NCBI GenBank assembly: GCA_036732025.1
Contig: DAINDE010000006.1
Coordinates: forward strand, 1-64,000
Reading direction: 5' to 3'
Length of the DNA: 64,000 bases
From: SSSZ01 sp036732025
GTDB taxonomy: Bacteria > Pseudomonadota > Gammaproteobacteria > Burkholderiales > Rhodocyclaceae
The translations under genes and the position numbers were made by a program. Numbering within the stretch: position 1 is the first letter of the stretch; each line of letters opens with the position of its first letter. The notes under the pieces are model-generated. The model was not told the DNA's origin, ran no database searches, and worked only from the letters and a program-made list of their open reading frames with translations. Of this stretch, positions 8,512 through 18,138 are shown in pieces.

Positions 8512-8895
8512 TCAGAACTCGAAATTCTCCGGCGTTGCTGCCGCGGCGCAGGATCGGCTCTTCAGCAACACCAGGTTGCGAGGAGCGGCGCTGCCACCGG
8601 CGTCGGGATCGATCCCGATCATCGCGCCGGCGCCGATATGCCGGCAGGTGACGTAACCGCCGACCAGGGAATAGTCTTGTCCTGGCCCCGCTCGAAATCG
8701 GTGATGGTCGCCATCCTGCAGGCTCCGATAGATGAACCGATCGGCACCGGCACCGCCGGTGACGGTGTCGCTCCCCACGCCCCCGGTGATCTCGTCGTCA
8801 CCCGGCGTCCCCACCAGGGTATAGCGGCCGGTGGTGCCGACGATGGGCTTCAGGAAAATGACGCGATCCGTATGGCCGGCGACGTTATTTGACAT
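8512..8895 (-). pseudogene. Frameshifted C-terminal remnant of an RTX (haemolysin-type Ca-binding) protein
   Basis: The 127-codon frame has one recognisable RTX stretch (GDDEITGGVGSDTVTGGAGADRF, residues about 32-54), then reads through an unrelated-looking stretch, then resumes a normal RTX C-terminus (IGAGAMIGIDPDAGG and a terminal NFEF). Between about 8640 and 8720 the expected tail, ITDFERGQDK, is encoded in a different frame. Two compensating indels are therefore the simplest explanation. Full-length RTX proteins are secreted by type I systems and carry many GGxGxDxLx repeats; no transporter or upstream repeat region is present here. It lies 8 bases after a small unknown gene and has no visible ribosome site. 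It is probably a decaying fragment rather than a functional protein. Confidence 0.7.
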
Positions 8896-8903
8896 AATAC
8901 AAA

Positions 8904-9194
8904 TTATGCGACTTTTTCGAAGTTGATTTCCTCGGCCCAGGTCTGCCAGTTCTCCTCGATGACGCTTGCCACGTGTTCCATCCCTTGCTGGTGGCTGTGC
9001 CAGCCGCCATCAGTTCTGAAGTCGATCTCCGGGAAAAGCGCCGCAGCATGGCGAACGATCGTGCGGGCGATTTGCTGGGCTTCGGTATGGCCGACTTCTG
9101 CCCACACTTCGTAGGCCTCCGGTCGGTCGCTGACGTAGTACACCGCCTTGGTTTGTGGCGGGATGCCGGTCTGGCTTGTATCGCGTTCGGTCAT
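8904..9194 (-). CDS. Conserved-looking hypothetical protein, 96 aa
   Basis: I do not recognise this family. The protein is soluble and acidic, with an N-terminus MTERDTSQTG and a body that looks like a compact alpha/beta fold (KAVYYVSDRPEAYEVWAEVG, then a helix rich in Ala and Ile, then two Trp-containing helices). It has two His-rich spots (GGWHSHQQGMEH). The frame is open to 9317, but AGGAGG directly upstream of the ATG at 9194 decides the start. It is transcribed away from the fpr-like gene, and the RTX remnant lies immediately downstream on the same strand. Confidence 0.7.
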   Translation of the reverse strand: MTERDTSQTGIPPQTKAVYYVSDRPEAYEVWAEVGHTEAQQIARTIVRHAAALFPEIDFRTDGGWHSHQQGMEHVASVIEENWQTWAEEINFEKVA

Positions 9195-9339
9195 GGTGGC
9201 CTCCTGTGAATCCTTGGTCCCGATCGGGGTCCATGATCCGTGGACTGCCGGCATTGCACCGTGGTTCCTCGTTCCGGGGGACGCGAACGCCCGGCTTGGC
9301 TGGCGGTCCAACGGCAAGGTTCAATACGGAGGGTTCGCC

Positions 9340-10119
9340 ATGGGTTTTCCCGACGACGGCCGGCGCCTGGTGGGTCCGGTGCGCTATTCGACGGAACGGG
9401 TCGTTGAGGTCTGGCACTGGACACCGCAACTGCTGTCATTCCGCCTGACCCGGCCAGGTGAATATCGTTTCACGCCCGGCCACTATGCCCGCCTTGGCTT
9501 GGAAGCCGATGGCGACACGGTGTGGCGGCCGCTGTCCATGGTTTCCAGCACCGCCCAGCCTTTTCTCGAATTCGTGGTCGTTCTGGTACCCGGGGGTGCC
9601 TTTTCAAGCCGCCTCACGGGCATTGGCGAAGGATCGGAGATGCTGCTCGACCAGGGATGCTACGGATTCCTGACGCTGGACCAGTTGGCGCCGGGGGAAG
9701 AACTCTGGCTGTTCGCCTCGGGTACGGGCATCGGACCGTTCATATCCATACTGCGCCAGGGGGATCTGTGGGGTGCGTTTCGCCGGGTCACGCTCATCCA
9801 CTCGGTACGCCAGGCGGAAGAACTTGTGTATGCCGATTACCTGCGGGGGCTAGGCAAGGAACGGACAGGATTCCGGTACATTCCGATCGTGACGCGGCCG
9901 CCCTTTGGCGGCCAGTACTCTGTCCGTATTCCCCAACTGTTGGCGGACGGCCGCCTGGAGGAGGACGTCGGGACTCGCCTGGATCCGGCCGGCGCCCGGG
10001 TGCTGGTTTGCGGCAACCCGGAGATGAGCAAGGAACTGCGGGCCCTGCTCTCGGCCCGGGGGTTCCAGACGGGGCGCCGCGGCCTGCGTGGGCAGATGGC
10101 GTTCGAAAAATACTGGTAG
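9340..10119 (+). CDS. fpr: Ferredoxin--NADP(+) reductase
   Basis: This 259-residue protein has the usual length for bacterial subclass Fpr enzymes, which are FAD flavoproteins shuttling electrons between NADPH and ferredoxin or flavodoxin. FAD-binding residues occur in WRPLSMVSS (RPxS type), about 65-73, with a glycine-rich FSSRLTGIGEG following. The NADP site is LFASGTGIGPFISIL, and the C-terminus GQMAFEKYW carries the terminal aromatic residue expected to stack on the flavin. The frame is open from 9148, but GGAGGG (9328-9333) precedes the ATG at 9340 and the resulting length fits the family. It is divergent from the 96-residue unknown gene, with a 145-base intergenic region. The role is probably oxidative stress or Fe-S supply. 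Confidence 0.88.
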   Translation: MGFPDDGRRLVGPVRYSTERVVEVWHWTPQLLSFRLTRPGEYRFTPGHYARLGLEADGDTVWRPLSMVSSTAQPFLEFVVVLVPGGAFSSRLTGIGEGSEMLLDQGCYGFLTLDQLAPGEELWLFASGTGIGPFISILRQGDLWGAFRRVTLIHSVRQAEELVYADYLRGLGKERTGFRYIPIVTRPPFGGQYSVRIPQLLADGRLEEDVGTRLDPAGARVLVCGNPEMSKELRALLSARGFQTGRRGLRGQMAFEKYW

Positions 10120-10131
10120 CGCACATATTCC

Positions 10132-10160
10132 TTTCGCTGCGGTCGCGCGAGGGCTAATAT
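10132..10160 (+). promoter_or_regulatory. Possible promoter upstream of the 10216 gene
   Basis: A good -10 (TAATAT, 10155-10160) sits 17 bases after a poor -35 (TTTCGC, 10132-10137). It begins just after the fpr stop and would give a leader of about 50 bases. The -10 is the main support. Confidence 0.3.
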
Positions 10161-10215
10161 TGTGCCCCTTCGGCGCAGCACACCCCTCCCCTCTTTCAAT
10201 TTCCCTCCGTATCCC

Positions 10216-11145
10216 ATGGAACAATCCATCGCACCAGGCACCCGGCGCATGGTCAACGGTCACCAGCGCGTCTTCTACGAGGGCTACTGGATGAAAACCT
10301 ATCCGGTACCGGAAGATACGCTGTCGTACAAGAAGACCCTCATCGAGGCCCTGACGCGGCGGCTCTTCAACCATACGGAACACGGCCTCAACATCCCCGG
10401 CAACCGGTTGGAGGAAGCGAAGAAGGCCTACGAGGAGGAAGCCGATCCCACCAAGAAGCGCGTGAAAGGAGCCATGTACGCCGGGGCCATGTTCAATCGC
10501 GCCACCGATATCTTCCGCCGTCTGGTGGATCTGCAGGAAGTGGGCGTGGAAATTTCGCCCAGCAACGACCTGATGCGCGAATGCGGCCGCTGTCTCCAGG
10601 AAGCCTACGGGCTCTGCCGGCTGGTCCTGCACCGCAGCGGGGAGGAAAGCATCGACGAGCTGTGGGGTGAACCCTTCCGCGCCTTTTCGGTACCCCTTGA
10701 GGATTTCTACGAGGCCCGCTACATCAAGATCGGCCAGACCAAGCGCGACATCGATCGCATCGCCGACATCATGGTCGGCACCTTCGTTCCGCTGCGGATG
10801 TTTCCGGACATCGGCCCCCACATCCGCGATTTCGCCCTGGCCGCCAAGATCAAGTCGGAGACCCTGCGTACCGACCCGGCGATCTTCGACGTCTGGGCGA
10901 GCTTCGCCACCGCGGCCGAGCGTTTGGTGGCCTATGAACCGGTTCTCGGCGATCCGGCCGGGGAGGTCGAAGTGCGTATGGCGGATGCAGCCCGCAAGCT
11001 GATCTGGAACGGCAGGGATCTCATCTTTCACATCACCCGGGCACGGGTGCCCATGCCGAAGAGCACCGAAGACTACATTTCCCGTTGCCGCCAGTTTTTA
11101 CTGACCGGCACCCCCAGCGAAACTGCCTTCCCACTGCCGGCCTGA
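10216..11145 (+). CDS. Hypothetical protein, 309 aa, mainly helical
   Basis: I cannot assign a family or function. From MEQSIAPGTRR the protein is soluble, without signal peptide or membrane segments. It has long amphipathic helices (KKTLIEALTRRLFNHTEHG; NRLEEAKKAYEEEADPTKK) and an internal SYKKT/KKRVKGAMYAGAMFNRATDIFRRL region. Cysteines cluster in RECGRCLQEAYGLC (about 122-135), spacing that could be coincidental or metal-binding. The start at 10216 is preferred over 10162 because the extra residues are Pro/Ser-rich and follow the putative -10 element too closely. It is followed by the AT-rich DnaA-box intergenic block, so it is the last gene on its transcript. Composition matches the neighbours, with no sign of recent transfer. 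Confidence 0.7.
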   Translation: MEQSIAPGTRRMVNGHQRVFYEGYWMKTYPVPEDTLSYKKTLIEALTRRLFNHTEHGLNIPGNRLEEAKKAYEEEADPTKKRVKGAMYAGAMFNRATDIFRRLVDLQEVGVEISPSNDLMRECGRCLQEAYGLCRLVLHRSGEESIDELWGEPFRAFSVPLEDFYEARYIKIGQTKRDIDRIADIMVGTFVPLRMFPDIGPHIRDFALAAKIKSETLRTDPAIFDVWASFATAAERLVAYEPVLGDPAGEVEVRMADAARKLIWNGRDLIFHITRARVPMPKSTEDYISRCRQFLLTGTPSETAFPLPA

Positions 11146-11424
11146 ATCGTAACCCGTTGAATAAAAGCCGCTTCCACACGCCGGTCAGCCTGTGGATAAA
11201 TCTGTGAATCTTTGCGCCATCCCACGCCCTTGCCGGGAGCTGGCGATATTTTCACTTTGTGCGGCAACGCACAAAAAAATTTAATAAATTTAAGTTTATC
11301 AACAAGTTACTACGTTAACTTAACGTTAACTATAACGTTGTCCCGTCAAACTCTACGGGAAATTTATCGAGCCGGGGATTTGTGAATAAGTCAAGTCTTG
11401 ACAGCCGGCCAATGCCCTCAATCT
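11146..11424. other. AT-rich intergenic block with DnaA boxes (oriC-like or DnaA-titration site)
   Basis: This 279-base gap lies between convergent genes. It contains two perfect matches to the DnaA box TTATNCACA, both on the minus strand (TGTGGATAA 11191-11199; TGTGAATAA 11381-11389). Two looser relatives occur: TGTGAATCT at 11203-11211 and TTATCAACA at 11296-11304. Between them is a strongly AT-rich stretch, about 11271-11335, with A-tracts and a phased GTTAAC/TTAACG/TATAACG repeat. Inverted repeats TTTGTGC/GCACAAA (11256-11275), TCCCGT/ACGGGA (11341-11360) and GTCAAG-T-CTTGAC (11390-11402) also occur. This composition is very unlike the surrounding GC-rich DNA. No dnaA gene is nearby, so a replication origin is only one option. 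Confidence 0.5.
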
Positions 11425-12549
11425 TTACCGCAGGTCGGCAGTGGCCGCCCGTCGGCGCAGGCGCCCGGCGTGGCGATGACGCGCCTGCAAGCGAGGATCG
11501 GTGAGCACCTGTCCCAGGGTTTCGCCGAAAACCATGGCAACGCCGAGGACCGGCAGCACCAGCATGAGTCCGGGCACCCCCGCAACCGCCCCGCCCACGA
11601 AGATCATCAGCACGGTCAGCAAAGGGTGGATGTTCAGGCTCTTGCCAACGGTCATGGGCATGAATACGAAATCGTCGAGGAGGCGGACGATTACGAACAG
11701 CACCACCGCCGCGTAGGCAGCGGCGGGCTGGCCGGGGAAATCGGTAGCGGCGACCATCACCACCAGCAGGCAGCCGAGGACCGAGCCGACGTAGGGAACC
11801 CATGCCAGGACCGCCGTCAGCACGCCCAGCAGCAACGGGCCCGAGATGCCGATGAGCCACAACCCGAGGGCGAGGCAGAGGGCGTCGATCACGGTGAGCT
11901 GCAGGAGGCCGACGAAGTAGAGGCGAGCCGTCCGGTCCACCTGGTCGAGCAGGAACAGGGTGCGCTCGAAAAAGGCGTTGGGGACGGCCTTGCCGACGAA
12001 TCGCTTGAAGCGCCAGCCGTCCCGCAGCATGAAGAAAGCCAGGAACGGCGCCAGCAGCAGCGACGGCGCCCAGGCCGCCAGGGTGACCGCGATACCGCCC
12101 AGATAACGCTCGGCGAAATGTTCCGAATTTTCGGCAATCCAGCGGGCAGCGGCCTCGCTGACACGGGCCTGGGCCAGGAGCGAAATCCGGCTTTCCAATT
12201 GGGCCAGGGTTGAGGCCAGGAGATGGAGCCCGCCTTCCACGTAGCGCATGGCGAACTCCTGCCAGGAGACCATCTCCGCCGCCACCCTCGGAAACGCCGC
12301 GATCGCCAGCAGGCCGAGGGCCATCGCGCTGCCGCCGGAAACCCACGCCGCAGCGGCGTCGCTGCCGATGCCGGCGATCATGAGCCGGGATTTCAGGGGA
12401 AGGAGCACATAGTAGATGATGAGCGCCAGGACAAACGGCACCACCAGCCAGAGGATCTTCTGAAACAGGAAAAGGACCAGGCAGGTGGCGCCGATGATGG
12501 CCGCCCAGGCCACGGGCCCGGCCCGGTAATCCTCCCGGACGCCGTTCAT
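11425..12549 (-). CDS. AI-2E family (PerM/YdiK-type) membrane protein
   Basis: This 374-residue multi-pass inner-membrane protein matches the AI-2E family. Members were named after autoinducer-2 export, but many act as permeases or Na+(Li+)/H+ antiporters of uncertain substrate. The typical pattern is visible: two N-terminal membrane helices (about 13-50), a helical stretch around 70-155, then a C-terminal bundle with the family-like LGVLTAVLAWVPYVGSVLG and FVFMPMTVGKSLNIHPLLTVLMIFVGG segments. The C-terminal tail is Arg-rich. Its ATG overlaps the stop of the cyclic-nucleotide-binding gene by four bases (ATGA), so the two are translationally coupled and probably functionally linked. Confidence 0.85.
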   Translation of the reverse strand: MNGVREDYRAGPVAWAAIIGATCLVLFLFQKILWLVVPFVLALIIYYVLLPLKSRLMIAGIGSDAAAAWVSGGSAMALGLLAIAAFPRVAAEMVSWQEFAMRYVEGGLHLLASTLAQLESRISLLAQARVSEAAARWIAENSEHFAERYLGGIAVTLAAWAPSLLLAPFLAFFMLRDGWRFKRFVGKAVPNAFFERTLFLLDQVDRTARLYFVGLLQLTVIDALCLALGLWLIGISGPLLLGVLTAVLAWVPYVGSVLGCLLVVMVAATDFPGQPAAAYAAVVLFVIVRLLDDFVFMPMTVGKSLNIHPLLTVLMIFVGGAVAGVPGLMLVLPVLGVAMVFGETLGQVLTDPRLQARHRHAGRLRRRAATADLR

Positions 12550-13022
12550 GGGGCGGTTGCGCCGCCCGGGCTGTCGGCCACCATGCGGCGCAGCCGTTGC
12601 CCCAGGTGGCGGGCCAGTTGAATGGCGATCCGGCTCGCCACCTGGGCGTGGGACTGCATCAGGCGTTCGAAATCGCCGCGAAAGAACACGGCGATTTCGG
12701 CGGCGGTGACCGCTCGGGCCTGGGCCGACCGCGGCGAGTCGTCCAGCAGGGCCAGCTCCCCGAAGAATTCCCCGGTACCGAGGCTGGCGATGGGCTGCTC
12801 AATGCGCCCCGGGTGACAGATGGCCACCTGCCCGGCGAGCACGATGTAGAGGGCCTGGCCATCCTCACCCTCGTCGAATATCACCTCGCCGGCCTGGTAG
12901 CGGCGCTCATGCATGAATCCTTCGACGATGCCGAGTTCCTTGCGGCTCAGGCCCGAGAGAAGGAAGACGCCATCCAGCCGGTGCGCTACCGCACCGGAAT
13001 CGCCACGCGCAAAGCCGAACAT
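12546..13022 (-). CDS. Cyclic nucleotide-binding (CAP_ED) domain protein without DNA-binding domain
   Basis: This 158-residue protein is essentially one cNMP-binding beta-barrel: FLLSGLSRKELGIVEGFM, then YQAGEVIFDEGEDGQALYIVLAGQV, and the phosphate-binding cassette GEFFGELALLDDSPRSA with the conserved Glu and Arg (about 83-99). A helical tail follows and no HTH domain is present, so it should act on a protein partner rather than DNA. The four-base overlap with the AI-2E permease gene suggests that it gates that permease in response to cAMP or a related nucleotide; this is inference from context. A short Gly/Ala/Pro tail ends the protein. Confidence 0.85.
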   Translation of the reverse strand: MFGFARGDSGAVAHRLDGVFLLSGLSRKELGIVEGFMHERRYQAGEVIFDEGEDGQALYIVLAGQVAICHPGRIEQPIASLGTGEFFGELALLDDSPRSAQARAVTAAEIAVFFRGDFERLMQSHAQVASRIAIQLARHLGQRLRRMVADSPGGATAP

Positions 13023-13099
13023 GATGACGGTGGGAGAGTGAGAGGAGCGGGAATTCTACCCGCCCGCCACGGCGCCGTCATGGCGCGCCCCACCCTCCC

Positions 13100-13621
13100 C
13101 TACTTCGCGGCGATGACGCCGCAGGCTACCCGGGGTCCGGAATTGCCCGCCGGCTGGGACTTGAAGTCGTCGGCGTTGGCGTGGACCACCACGCTGCGGC
13201 CAATGACGTTGCCCTCCCCGGTACCGATGGAAAGGGCGGCGGAATAGGCGGTGAAGCGGGCCACGCCGTTGCCGTCGGCGATGAGCTGCGGCAGGTCGCC
13301 GGCATGGTGTTCGCCCTGGTCAGGGTGGCCGTGGCCCTTGCCTCCAGGATTGAAATGCCCGCCGGCGCTGGTACCGTCCGGGGCGCTGCAGTCGCCCTTC
13401 TCATGGACATGGAAACCGTGGGCGCCGGGCGTCAGGCCGCTGATTTCGGCGATGACGCGGACTTTGTCGCCGACGCGGGCGAAACTCACCACGCCGCTGG
13501 CCTGGTTGCCGGCGGTGGAAGCCAGGCGGGCCTCGGCCTTGGGGCCGCTGTCGGAAACCGACGCACAGCCGCCGATGAAACCAGCAGAGAGGAGAACGGT
13601 CAGAAGGGAATGTTTGCGCAT
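13100..13621 (-). CDS. sodC: Superoxide dismutase [Cu-Zn], lipoprotein form
   Basis: This 173-residue protein dismutates superoxide in the periplasm. Copper ligands are in HGFHVHEKGDC and VVVHANADD, and the zinc-site region is GGHFNPGGKGHGHPDQGEHHAGDLP. The conserved Cys pair (GDCS and VACGVI) and the catalytic Arg in PRVACG are present. The N-terminus MRKHSLLTVLLSAGFIGGCAS is a lipoprotein signal with lipobox IGGC, so the mature protein should be anchored in the membrane facing the periplasm. The frame is open to 13717, but the signal peptide and a GGAG site fix the start at 13621. It is divergent from moaA. Confidence 0.95.
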   Translation of the reverse strand: MRKHSLLTVLLSAGFIGGCASVSDSGPKAEARLASTAGNQASGVVSFARVGDKVRVIAEISGLTPGAHGFHVHEKGDCSAPDGTSAGGHFNPGGKGHGHPDQGEHHAGDLPQLIADGNGVARFTAYSAALSIGTGEGNVIGRSVVVHANADDFKSQPAGNSGPRVACGVIAAK

Positions 13622-13731
13622 TTTTGATTTCTCCACTTGTATTGTTGGGGATGGGGAACCGATAATCGCCGACGCCCGTCGTAAGGGTACGCGTTTCCCA
13701 TTCTGATCCCCGCCCATGCCGGCTGCAAGCG

Positions 13732-14805
13732 ATGCACAACGAGACCCTCAGACCTGAATCCACGCCCAGCGGACTTGCCGATTTCCGTCCGGTCGTCAGC
13801 GACCCCACCGGCCGCCACGCCGCCGGCACCCTAGTAGACAAATACGGGCGGCGGATTACTTACGTCAGGCTTTCCATCACCGACCGTTGCGATTTCCGCT
13901 GCACCTACTGCATGGCCGAGGAAATGACCTTCCTGCCCCGCAGCGAGGTCCTCAGCCTGGAAGAATTCCTCCGCCTGGCCCGGGTCTTCGTCGGCCTGGG
14001 GGTCAGCAAGCTGCGCATCACCGGCGGCGAGCCCCTGGTGCGCAAGGACGCCATGTGGCTCATCGAGCAGTTGGGCGCCCTCCCCGGCCTCGACAACCTG
14101 GTGCTCACCACCAACGGCTCCCAGCTCGACCGCTTCGCCGGCCAGTTGCGGCAGGCGGGCGTCAAGCGCCTCAACATCAGCCTGGACACCCTGCGGGCCG
14201 ACCGCTTCCGGGCCATCACCCGCATCGGCGACGTCAACAAGGTGCTGCGCGGCATCGAGGCCGCCCGGGAGGCCGGCTTCACGCGCACCAAGCTCAACAC
14301 GGTCATGATGCGCGGCACCAACGACGACGAATTCCTCGACCTTGTCCAGTTCGCGGTGGACAAGCAGCTCGACATTTCCTTCATCGAGGAAATGCCCCTG
14401 GGCGACATCCACGGCCGCAGCCACGAATACATCAGTTCCGATGAGACGCGGGAACTGCTGTCCCAGCGCTTTACGCTGGTGTCCTCGGCCGAGACCACCG
14501 GCGGGCCGGCGCGCTACTGGCGCATTCCCGGTACCGACACCCGGGTCGGCTTCATCTCGCCCCACAGCCACAATTTCTGCGACACCTGCAACCGGGTGCG
14601 CATCACCGCCAAAGGGGAACTCTACCCCTGTCTCGGCCAGAACGACGCCATCCACCTCATGCCCGTCCTGCGCGAAAACGGGGACAACGACGCCCTGCGC
14701 CAGGCCATCATGGACAGCATGGGCATCAAGCCCCTGGGCCACGATTTCACCCACCAGATGGACAATCCCCAGGTGGTGCGCTTCATGTCGATGACCGGCG
14801 GCTGA
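13732..14805 (+). CDS. moaA: GTP 3',8-cyclase MoaA (molybdenum cofactor biosynthesis)
   Basis: This 357-residue radical SAM enzyme converts GTP to 3',8-cyclo-7,8-dihydro-GTP, the first step of molybdopterin synthesis. The N-terminal 4Fe-4S/SAM motif is CDFRCTYC, the SAM-binding motif is ITGGEPL, and the second cluster motif is CDTCNRVRITAKGELYPC, with a terminal GG as required for MoaA. The first 35 residues are longer than in many homologues. No other moa genes are adjacent. Its last 23 bases overlap the convergent MFS gene. The start ATG has only a weak ribosome site. Confidence 0.96.
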   Translation: MHNETLRPESTPSGLADFRPVVSDPTGRHAAGTLVDKYGRRITYVRLSITDRCDFRCTYCMAEEMTFLPRSEVLSLEEFLRLARVFVGLGVSKLRITGGEPLVRKDAMWLIEQLGALPGLDNLVLTTNGSQLDRFAGQLRQAGVKRLNISLDTLRADRFRAITRIGDVNKVLRGIEAAREAGFTRTKLNTVMMRGTNDDEFLDLVQFAVDKQLDISFIEEMPLGDIHGRSHEYISSDETRELLSQRFTLVSSAETTGGPARYWRIPGTDTRVGFISPHSHNFCDTCNRVRITAKGELYPCLGQNDAIHLMPVLRENGDNDALRQAIMDSMGIKPLGHDFTHQMDNPQVVRFMSMTGG

Positions 14806-16021
14806 CCGGTCTCCCCCCCATCGCCGCGATCATGAACGGTCCGGGCAAGGCGCCCAAGGCCAGCGTGCTCCAGGCCAGCGCCCAACTGGCGGTGGATTCG
14901 CCCCACCAGGCACGGCCGGCGTCCAGGGCAAGGCCGAAGACCCAGGGGCTGAGGGCGCCGGCGGCGAAGCCGGTCACCGAACGCACCGAATAAGCCGCGC
15001 CGATGCTGTGGGCGGGAACGACCTCCGCCAGGGCCGTGGCGTACACCGACGAATCGGAAATGGCAAACAGGTTGTAGGCCAGCGCCACCGCCACGAGCAG
15101 CACCATGGGCGCGGCGTAGAGCCAGCCGAAGCTGAAGGAGCAGGCCAGGCTGGCCAGGGTGGCAGCCAGCATCACCGCCGGCCGCCCCAGGCGGTCCGAC
15201 AATGCGCCGCCCGCCACGCTGCCGGCGGCGCTCACGAGATGGGACAAGGCCGCCACCCCAATGCCGGTGCCGGCGGCCAGGGCCGGCGAACCGCCCGCCT
15301 GGCCGACGGCGGCGGCGGAAACGAAGGCAGGCAGCCAGGTCCACATCCCGAGCAGCTCCCAGCAATGGGTAGTATAGGCGCCGATGCAGTTGAGGGCTGG
15401 CCGGTTGCGGGCCAGCTCCACCATGCCCCGCAAAGGCGACGGCGCCCCGTGGCCGGCGGGGCGGTCGGCGATGCCGCGCAAGGCCAGGTGCATGCACAGG
15501 GTTCCGACCACCGCGCCGGCGGCGGCGCAGAGCAGCCCCGCCCGCCAGCCGAAGCCGACGGTGGCGGCGATGGCCGCCAGGGCCAGGGCGTAGCCGGCAG
15601 AACCGGCTGCCAGGTAGCCGCCCATGGCCTTTCCCCGCGTGGCCAGTGGCGTTTCCTCGAAAATCAGTTTCAGGGCGGGGGTGTAAATGCCGCCGGTGCA
15701 CAGGCCGGCCAGTCCGTATAGCAGGAAGGCCGACCAGAAATCCTTGGCGCCGAAGGCGAAGAGCAAGGCCGCGACCGCCGCCAGCAGCGATGAACGCAGC
15801 ACCGTGACGCGGGCGCCGTAGCGGTCGGAGAGGATACCGACGGCGAACAGGGAGACCAGGAAGCCGAGGTGCCAGGCGCTCTGGATGGCGCCTGCCTGCC
15901 CGCCCGTGAGCCCCCAGGCCGCCGTTACCGCCGGCAGCACGCCGGAGTAGGCGGAAAACATCATGGAATGCCCGGCCCGTCCGACGTAGAGCTGGGACAG
16001 CCAGTGGCGGCCGGCGCTCAT
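14783..16021 (-). CDS. MFS transporter
   Basis: This 412-residue, 12-helix major facilitator protein carries the loop 2-3 signature GILSDRYGARVTVLRSS (about 62-78). A related GALSDRLGRPAVM motif lies between helices 8 and 9, typical of drug:H+ or metabolite:H+ antiporters. Its substrate cannot be told from sequence. It shares 23 bases with the end of moaA in antisense orientation, an unusually tight convergent pair. Upstream on the same strand lie a 52-codon frame and typA, with a 19-base gap and the typA terminator hairpin between. Confidence 0.85.
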   Translation of the reverse strand: MSAGRHWLSQLYVGRAGHSMMFSAYSGVLPAVTAAWGLTGGQAGAIQSAWHLGFLVSLFAVGILSDRYGARVTVLRSSLLAAVAALLFAFGAKDFWSAFLLYGLAGLCTGGIYTPALKLIFEETPLATRGKAMGGYLAAGSAGYALALAAIAATVGFGWRAGLLCAAAGAVVGTLCMHLALRGIADRPAGHGAPSPLRGMVELARNRPALNCIGAYTTHCWELLGMWTWLPAFVSAAAVGQAGGSPALAAGTGIGVAALSHLVSAAGSVAGGALSDRLGRPAVMLAATLASLACSFSFGWLYAAPMVLLVAVALAYNLFAISDSSVYATALAEVVPAHSIGAAYSVRSVTGFAAGALSPWVFGLALDAGRAWWGESTASWALAWSTLALGALPGPFMIAAMGGRPVSRRSST

Positions 16022-16040
16022 GAACGCCTCTCCGTCGTGT

Positions 16041-16195
16041 TCAGGAGAAGTAGACCTGGCACAGTCCGGGTTGGGCCAGGGAGCCGGAAACCCTCCCCAG
16101 CCAGAAGAAGAACAGCGCCAGGCCGATGAAAAAGGCAGCCCGACGGGCTGCCTTGGGGTGGCGCTGCAGGAACTCCCGGCAGGGCCTGCAGGACG

Positions 16196-16199
<4 letters not shown>
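16041..16199 (-). CDS. Possible 52-aa small membrane protein overlapping the typA stop
   Basis: ATG at 16199 overlaps the typA stop codon as ATGA, the coupling arrangement common in this genome. The frame codes 52 residues: a basic N-terminus (MTSCRPCREFLQRHPKAARR), one strongly hydrophobic segment rich in Phe and Leu (FFIGLALFFFWLG), and a short tail. That layout fits a single-pass small protein with an Arg/Lys-rich cytoplasmic end. A Rho-independent terminator (16129-16154) lies inside the frame, encoding KAARRAAFF, so the frame could instead be fortuitous. Homologues downstream of other typA genes would settle it. Confidence 0.4.
16129..16154 (-). terminator. Rho-independent terminator after typA
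   Basis: On the minus strand a 10-base-pair perfect stem (AAGGCAGCCC with GGGCTGCCTT, 3-base loop, 16132-16154) is followed by a run of five T residues (16133-16129). It sits about 40 bases after the typA stop codon and inside the small 52-codon frame. Confidence 0.75.
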
Positions 16200-18040
<1,841 letters not shown>

Positions 18041-18138
18041 GCGGGAAACCTGGGAATGGGGAAACCGGAGATTTTACCACAGCAAAGCTGCCTTGCTGCA
18101 GCGCAATAACCGTCCGCCCTTCCCCGCCCCAGCACGGG

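Noticed and set aside
11256..11275. TTTGTGC/GCACAAA hairpin as a terminator
   Set aside because: The following run is A on the plus strand and there is no T-run on the minus strand after the stem.
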